Made by a program: the position numbers and the translations under genes | Assembly: GCA_947579605.1 (NCBI GenBank) | Contig: OX388318.1 | Span: forward strand, 5,332,001 to 5,396,000 | DNA from: Athripsodes cinereus | Lineage: Eukaryota; Arthropoda; Insecta; Trichoptera; Leptoceridae | Length of the DNA: 64,000 nucleotides | Direction of reading: 5' to 3' | In this document: positions 60,251 to 64,000 of the stretch, piece by piece | Layout of the letters: every line of letters begins with the position of its first letter | Position numbering within the stretch: position 1 is the first letter of the stretch | The notes under the pieces: model-generated | What the model was told of the DNA's origin: nothing | What the model saw: only the letters and a program-made list of their open reading frames with translations | Database searches by the model: none

Positions 60251-61640
60251 GTGGATTTACCTACTTATTATTATGACATCTTCTTTCAATTCTAGGACAC
60301 ACCTTTATAGAGTTCTATAATTTACTTCGATCAATTTGTATTATAGATTATCCAATAATTTCCAGTATGAATGTCGACGATCATGGTTGCGTATTTATTA
60401 TTATCATTTTCAATATGTCACAAACTGTTTCTCAGGATTTTCTCCCGGTACTCTAAATCACACGGGCACATGTGCCAAGTGTAACCTGTTTCTGTGTCAG
60501 TGTCATCCATTTCTATGGCAGTTCGTCAATTTATCTGTGTCATTTAAAATAAATTTCACCCGTTTCTGTGTCAGTTCGTCGTTTTGTCATTTTTATTATT
60601 ATTATGCTTCACTTTCACACACCATTACGAAATAATTTTCAGATTCTATTACCCCTGTAAGTTTTCCTGTTATTTTTAATTTCTAGTAGATACCCACTTA
60701 AAAACATAGTTGTCAATCAATTGACAATGTCCTTAAAAGACGAAAGACGTCCCACTCAGTAAAAAACATATAGTAAGAAAAAAATATTTTTTAATTTCGT
60801 TACGGGACGCCACTACCAAAAAACTGACACAGTGAATAAAAATAGTAGATTTACTTGAATTTAGAACTACTTGAAATCTCGTCTTCTATTAAATATGACT
60901 TATGACGAATGTTAATTTTGAAAAAAGTAAATAAATATTCAAAAAGCAAAACTTTTATGACACCTTGATTTTTTTTTTTTTTTTTTTTATTTATTTATTT
61001 AATTGTTTTAGTAACTATGCATAATAATTATTTTTATTTGAACTTTTGTGACATATAATTTGTGGTTAAATAGAAGAAATCACTAACATAGTGACAATCT
61101 TGCCACAGCATATCGTCTTATTTTTTCTATGTAAATTGCTTTGTTGATTTTGTTGTGTAAATGTGCAAGAAAAACAAAATAAATAAATAAATGAAATATT
61201 TTATAATGAACCACGATCTGTATGTTACATGAAGTTAATCTGTTGGCTACTCCAGTGACTTCGAGTGGGCTTTGAAGGGGAGTGGGGAGGGGCTATAAAG
61301 CTTAACTCAAGCCAACTTTTGGATTTAAAAAAATGCTTTAGGTTGACTGGATGATATGAGAAATGGTGTTGAAATATCTAGGGAGAAGTGATGCGAACCC
61401 TAACAGTTGGCTCTTCCGTTTGTGAGAAATGTCGCATCTAATGATAAAGATAGATAAATTCATGAAAAGAATTCTCATTCACAAGATGTAAGCTAATGCA
61501 GGTAATGGATTAGCTAACTTGATTCGCGTGATATTTTTTTTCGTCAAAAAATAAAACGCCAACCTGCGTTACTAATAATTCTTAACATTGAAAACTTGTG
61601 CTGTGAATGGCACAAAATGGTTTCCCACTGAAACTTGGAC
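60251..61640. other. No gene; LINE-like 3' UTR and foldback fragment
   Basis: 60709-60780 carries TTGACAATGTCCTTAAAAGA and CGAAAGACGTCCCACTC, the core of the foldback family at 16214 and 34006. 60400-60600 repeats GTTTCTGTGTCAGT and is unassigned. A poly-T run (about 60968-60988) and an AAATAAATAAATAAA tail (61180-61195) mark retroelement ends. The 99-codon frame at 60336-60635 is unrecognised. Confidence 0.4.
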
Positions 61641-61726
61641 CTTGAACCTTTGGGTTAGTTGGAAGAGATCGCGCCTTTGCGATAAACTCGCCCTCTGTAT
61701 ATTGATTGTATTTAATTTGAATGTAT

Positions 61727-62629
61727 CATCATCATCATCATCGCCCTCAACGCTCCTCTCGGGAGCACAGGGCAGAAACCAGCCTCCTCCATTCAGAGCG
61801 TCTCTGTGCCAATTGCGTCACCTCTTTCCACGACATTCCTTGCGCTCTGATATCGTTGTCATAGGAACGGTGTATTGTGAAAGAGGGACGCCCGGGCCGA
61901 CGGAACCCCTGCGGACGGAAAAACAGTGCTCTTTTTGGCCAACTATCATTAGGCATTCTCAAAACATGTCCCAGCCAGGACCATCGTCTCTCCTGTATTA
62001 CGGAGATTACAGGTCTCTGCTGAGTGCGCCGGCGCACAGCATCATTTGTAACATGTTCATACCATTTGACATCCAAAATCCTTCTAAGACACCCGTTTTC
62101 AAAGCTTAGTATCTTCCGCTCCTGAGCCTTGGTTAAGTGCCAAGACTCACAGCCATATAGAAGGATTGGAATGATGCACGCATTGAACAAGCGACATTTT
62201 GTCCTGATGCTGAGTCCTGTTGCTTAAAAGATTCCCACGATGGCGGTTTTGGCCGGTTGGCCCTTCAGGCCTGCCCAATGGCCCGCCCGTGAGGACAAAT
62301 TTAGTTTAATTATGCGGATAAATAGGAGTTCACAACTCCTGAGATATCCGGGTGGAGGTGGGTCTCTCTTCAATGATGCTGAGTCCAGACGCCTTCCAAA
62401 CTTTGTTCAAGTTATTGAAAGCCCCACTAGCTGCCCCTATGCGGATTGGTAATTCCGACCGGAGATCACCCTCTGGCGTTATGGTTGCTCCCAGGTACCT
62501 GAATTTGCTAACCTGAGATATTTGGGAATTACCAACCATTAATGGGGTGTGAGTACTCGTGCATGTACTATTACATAATTATGTACTCCGTTTTACCAGC
62601 GTTGATACGAAGGCCAAGGCGCAAGGATG
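61727..62629 (-). pseudogene. RTE-like LINE 3' end: RT C-terminal domain
   Basis: Minus-strand frames 62539-62387 and 62190-61747 join across a small insertion. The first reads SKFRYLGATITPEGDLRSEL and GAFNNLNKVWKASGLS. The second reads LFNACIIPILLYGCESWHLT, GCLRRILDVKW, RRWSWLGHVLRM and RRPGRPSFT, the standard C-terminal signature of RTE/endonuclease-RT elements in insects. The 3' end is an ATG/ATC triplet run (61726-61742). The element is flanked by a perfect 13-bp duplication, AATTTGAATGTAT (61714-61726 and 62630-62642). It is 5'-truncated before the catalytic core, so inactive. The overlapping plus-strand frame at 61588-62109 is a shadow. Confidence 0.9.
62218..62373 (-). mobile_element. 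Short repeat inserted in the RTE-like RT
   Basis: A 156-bp insertion flanked by a perfect 13-bp duplication, TGATGCTGAGTCC (62205-62217 and 62374-62386). On the minus strand it has CCCGGATATCTCAGGAGTTG, AACTCCTATTTATCCGCA, CGGGCGGGCC and CGTGGGAATCTTTTAAG, as at 4857-5012. The duplication length suggests target-primed retrotransposition, i.e. a SINE-like element, although no A-tail or tRNA head is seen. Confidence 0.85.
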
Positions 62630-62989
62630 AATTTGAATGTATACCTTTTATGTAATTGTTTTTTTTTTTATCAATGTACAGTAAAGAATGAATAAATAAA
62701 ATACGTAGCTAGAACATATTATTGTGTTGTTTATTAGTTTTTCGCGACGAGGTTGTTTATTAATTGGTAACGATGGATTTTCTCCGTGTTGAATTTAGAC
62801 GCAAGGGCCGTCATTTTCAAACTAACTCAGTCAATGATTCTGATGACGATTGTCACATTTTATTTTTTAATAAATCAAATGTTTTTGTGTTAACACTTTG
62901 GAAATTCATTATAATTAAAATACTTAATTTTTTTATTTTTTATTTATTTAAGAATATAATATGGCACTAGGCTTTCTATAGTTCAAGAA

Positions 62990-63331
62990 TACAAAGTTGA
63001 TATTCATACTGTTTTCATCATTATACCGTTCAATGCAATCAACATCATAAGATTAATTCATTCATTACATCTATAAATTCAGGTAACAGGATTTGTTATC
63101 ACAATGATATCAAGAAAAAACCAGGATAAAATATTAATTATAATAACCGTTATTAAGTAATACAAAGTTGATATTCATACTATTTTCATCATTATACCGT
63201 TCAATGCAATCAACATCATAAGATTAATTCATTCATTACATCTATAAATTCAGGTAACAGGATTTGTTATCACAATGATATCAAGAAAAAACCAGGATAA
63301 AATATTAATTATAATAACCGTTATTAAGTAA
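62990..63331. repeat. 171-bp tandem duplication
   Basis: 62990-63160 and 63161-63331 are almost identical; I see one difference (ATACTGTTTTC versus ATACTATTTTC). The unit starts TACAAAGTTGATATTCATAC and ends AACCGTTATTAAGTAA. A third start, ATACAAA, follows. It is recent or recently homogenised. Confidence 0.95.
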
Positions 63332-63769
63332 TACAAATCTTTTTCAATAATTCTTGCTAATATGGTAATTATAGATATATAGATAAGTGCACACAAAAAT
63401 ATTTGAGTATTTGTATATATGTAGGTATGTATTAATAATTAAATGACTCTGAAATTAGGAAAGACAGAAGTAAAATAATACACTCTTTACGAGGTTTCAT
63501 TCTTTAGGCAGGGCTTAGGCTAAAAATATATTTTAAATATCTTGTGTATTGATCCTTAAAGGTACTACAATTTTAGTAATACCATGTCACAAAATTGCCG
63601 AGCAAATGTATGAAAATCAATGTAATATTTTTTTACTAAATAGCAATATTCATAGTCAAACATTTTTCATTGTACTTTTAGATTAAAAATGCATGTATCA
63701 ATAAATAAAAAAATACTTATCCGCGTTTTTTTTATTAATTTTGAACATTTGGAATGTCAAATTTCAAGT

Positions 63770-63960
63770 GTTAATGATAGAATGTCCAAGCTCATGTCCT
63801 TCCAGAAGGACCTTCCGGCAGGACACTCCGACGAGATAACGTCCTTCCAGCAGTACTAATTTTATTGAACAATTTGCATGAGTGTTAGAGGCTGTCCTTC
63901 TGGCAGTACTAGATTTCCATACTTCTAGCAGTACGACTCCACGCGTTTCCGCCATTTTGT
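63770..63960 (-). repeat. Degenerate TACTGCTGGAAGGAC repeats at right edge
   Basis: On the minus strand TACTGCTAGAAGTATGG, TACTGCCAGAAGGACAG, TACTGCTGGAAGGACGT, CCTGCCGGAAGGTCC and TTCTGGAAGGACATG recur over about 190 bp. An open frame through them reads VVLLEVW, VLLEGRY and VLLEGHE and continues past the window edge. I do not recognise a protein; it may be a repeat array or a repetitive coding end. Confidence 0.5.
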
Positions 63961-64000
63961 TCGTCGAAATATGTTGCTTTAGCGCGAACGCGGACAGCAC

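Larger units (their letters stand above)
61655..62700 (+). mobile_element. Retroelement tail split by an RTE-like insertion
   Basis: TTAGTTGGAAGAGATCGC, GATAAACTCGCCCTCTGTAT and AATTTGAATGTAT (ending 61726) are followed, after the insertion, by a second AATTTGAATGTAT (62630-62642), then TCAATGTACAGTAAAGAATG and AATAAATAAAA. This is the same family as 9836-9990, here serving as host for a later insertion. Confidence 0.75.

Noticed and set aside
61588..62109. 173-codon plus-strand ORF
   Set aside because: It is the antisense shadow of the RTE-like RT fragment, whose minus-strand reading has clear conserved motifs.

Overview
This is AT-rich insect nuclear DNA. It looks lepidopteran, an inference from the recurring TAGGTACCTA-type motifs, RTE-like 3' tails ending in 'GCGTGATGGTATG' plus a short microsatellite, and many non-LTR, SINE and hAT-like remnants. 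The only host gene I can prove is on the minus strand: the first two coding exons of the heterotrimeric G protein alpha-o subunit. Exon 1 is at 55827-55710 (118 coding nt, starting MGCAQS). Exon 2 is at 23637-23595 (43 nt, completing the GAGESGKS P-loop). They are separated by an intron of 32,072 bp. The rest of the gene was not found and should lie beyond the left edge. The window is therefore mostly G-alpha-o promoter (about 55.8-56.3 kb), intron 1 (23.6-55.7 kb), the start of intron 2 (left of 23.6 kb) and upstream flank (56.3-64 kb).

Layout. 1-12.3 kb holds two inverted copies of a composite transposon: a palindrome-rich hAT-like element split by a dead jockey-type LINE, which is itself broken by another LINE 3' fragment. 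Copy 2 (6205-12320) is bounded by a perfect 8-bp target duplication and also contains a 2.1-kb terminal-inverted-repeat element. 13.2-16.4 kb has small MITEs and a perfect 111-bp-arm palindrome. 19.5-22 kb holds a 5'-truncated jockey-type reverse transcriptase and decayed relatives. 23.6-55.7 kb is intron 1, with scattered MITEs, SINEs and LINE tails, including two more hAT-like elements with 8-bp duplications (37023-37371 and 49080-50441). 57.6-63.4 kb is another repeat-dense stretch: a CAGTGGCG-type MITE, an element carrying a TAGGTACCTAC minisatellite, a doubly nested RTE-like insertion, and a fresh 171-bp tandem duplication.

The most interesting result is the composite hAT/LINE unit. Both copies carry the same LINE with the same frameshifts, stops and nested insertion, and the one copy boundary visible in both lies at a hAT-type terminus. 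This fits movement of a dead LINE as cargo inside a non-autonomous DNA transposon. A second hAT-like element (49080-50441) independently encloses decayed LINE sequence. No transposase gene is visible, so any mobilising enzyme must act in trans.
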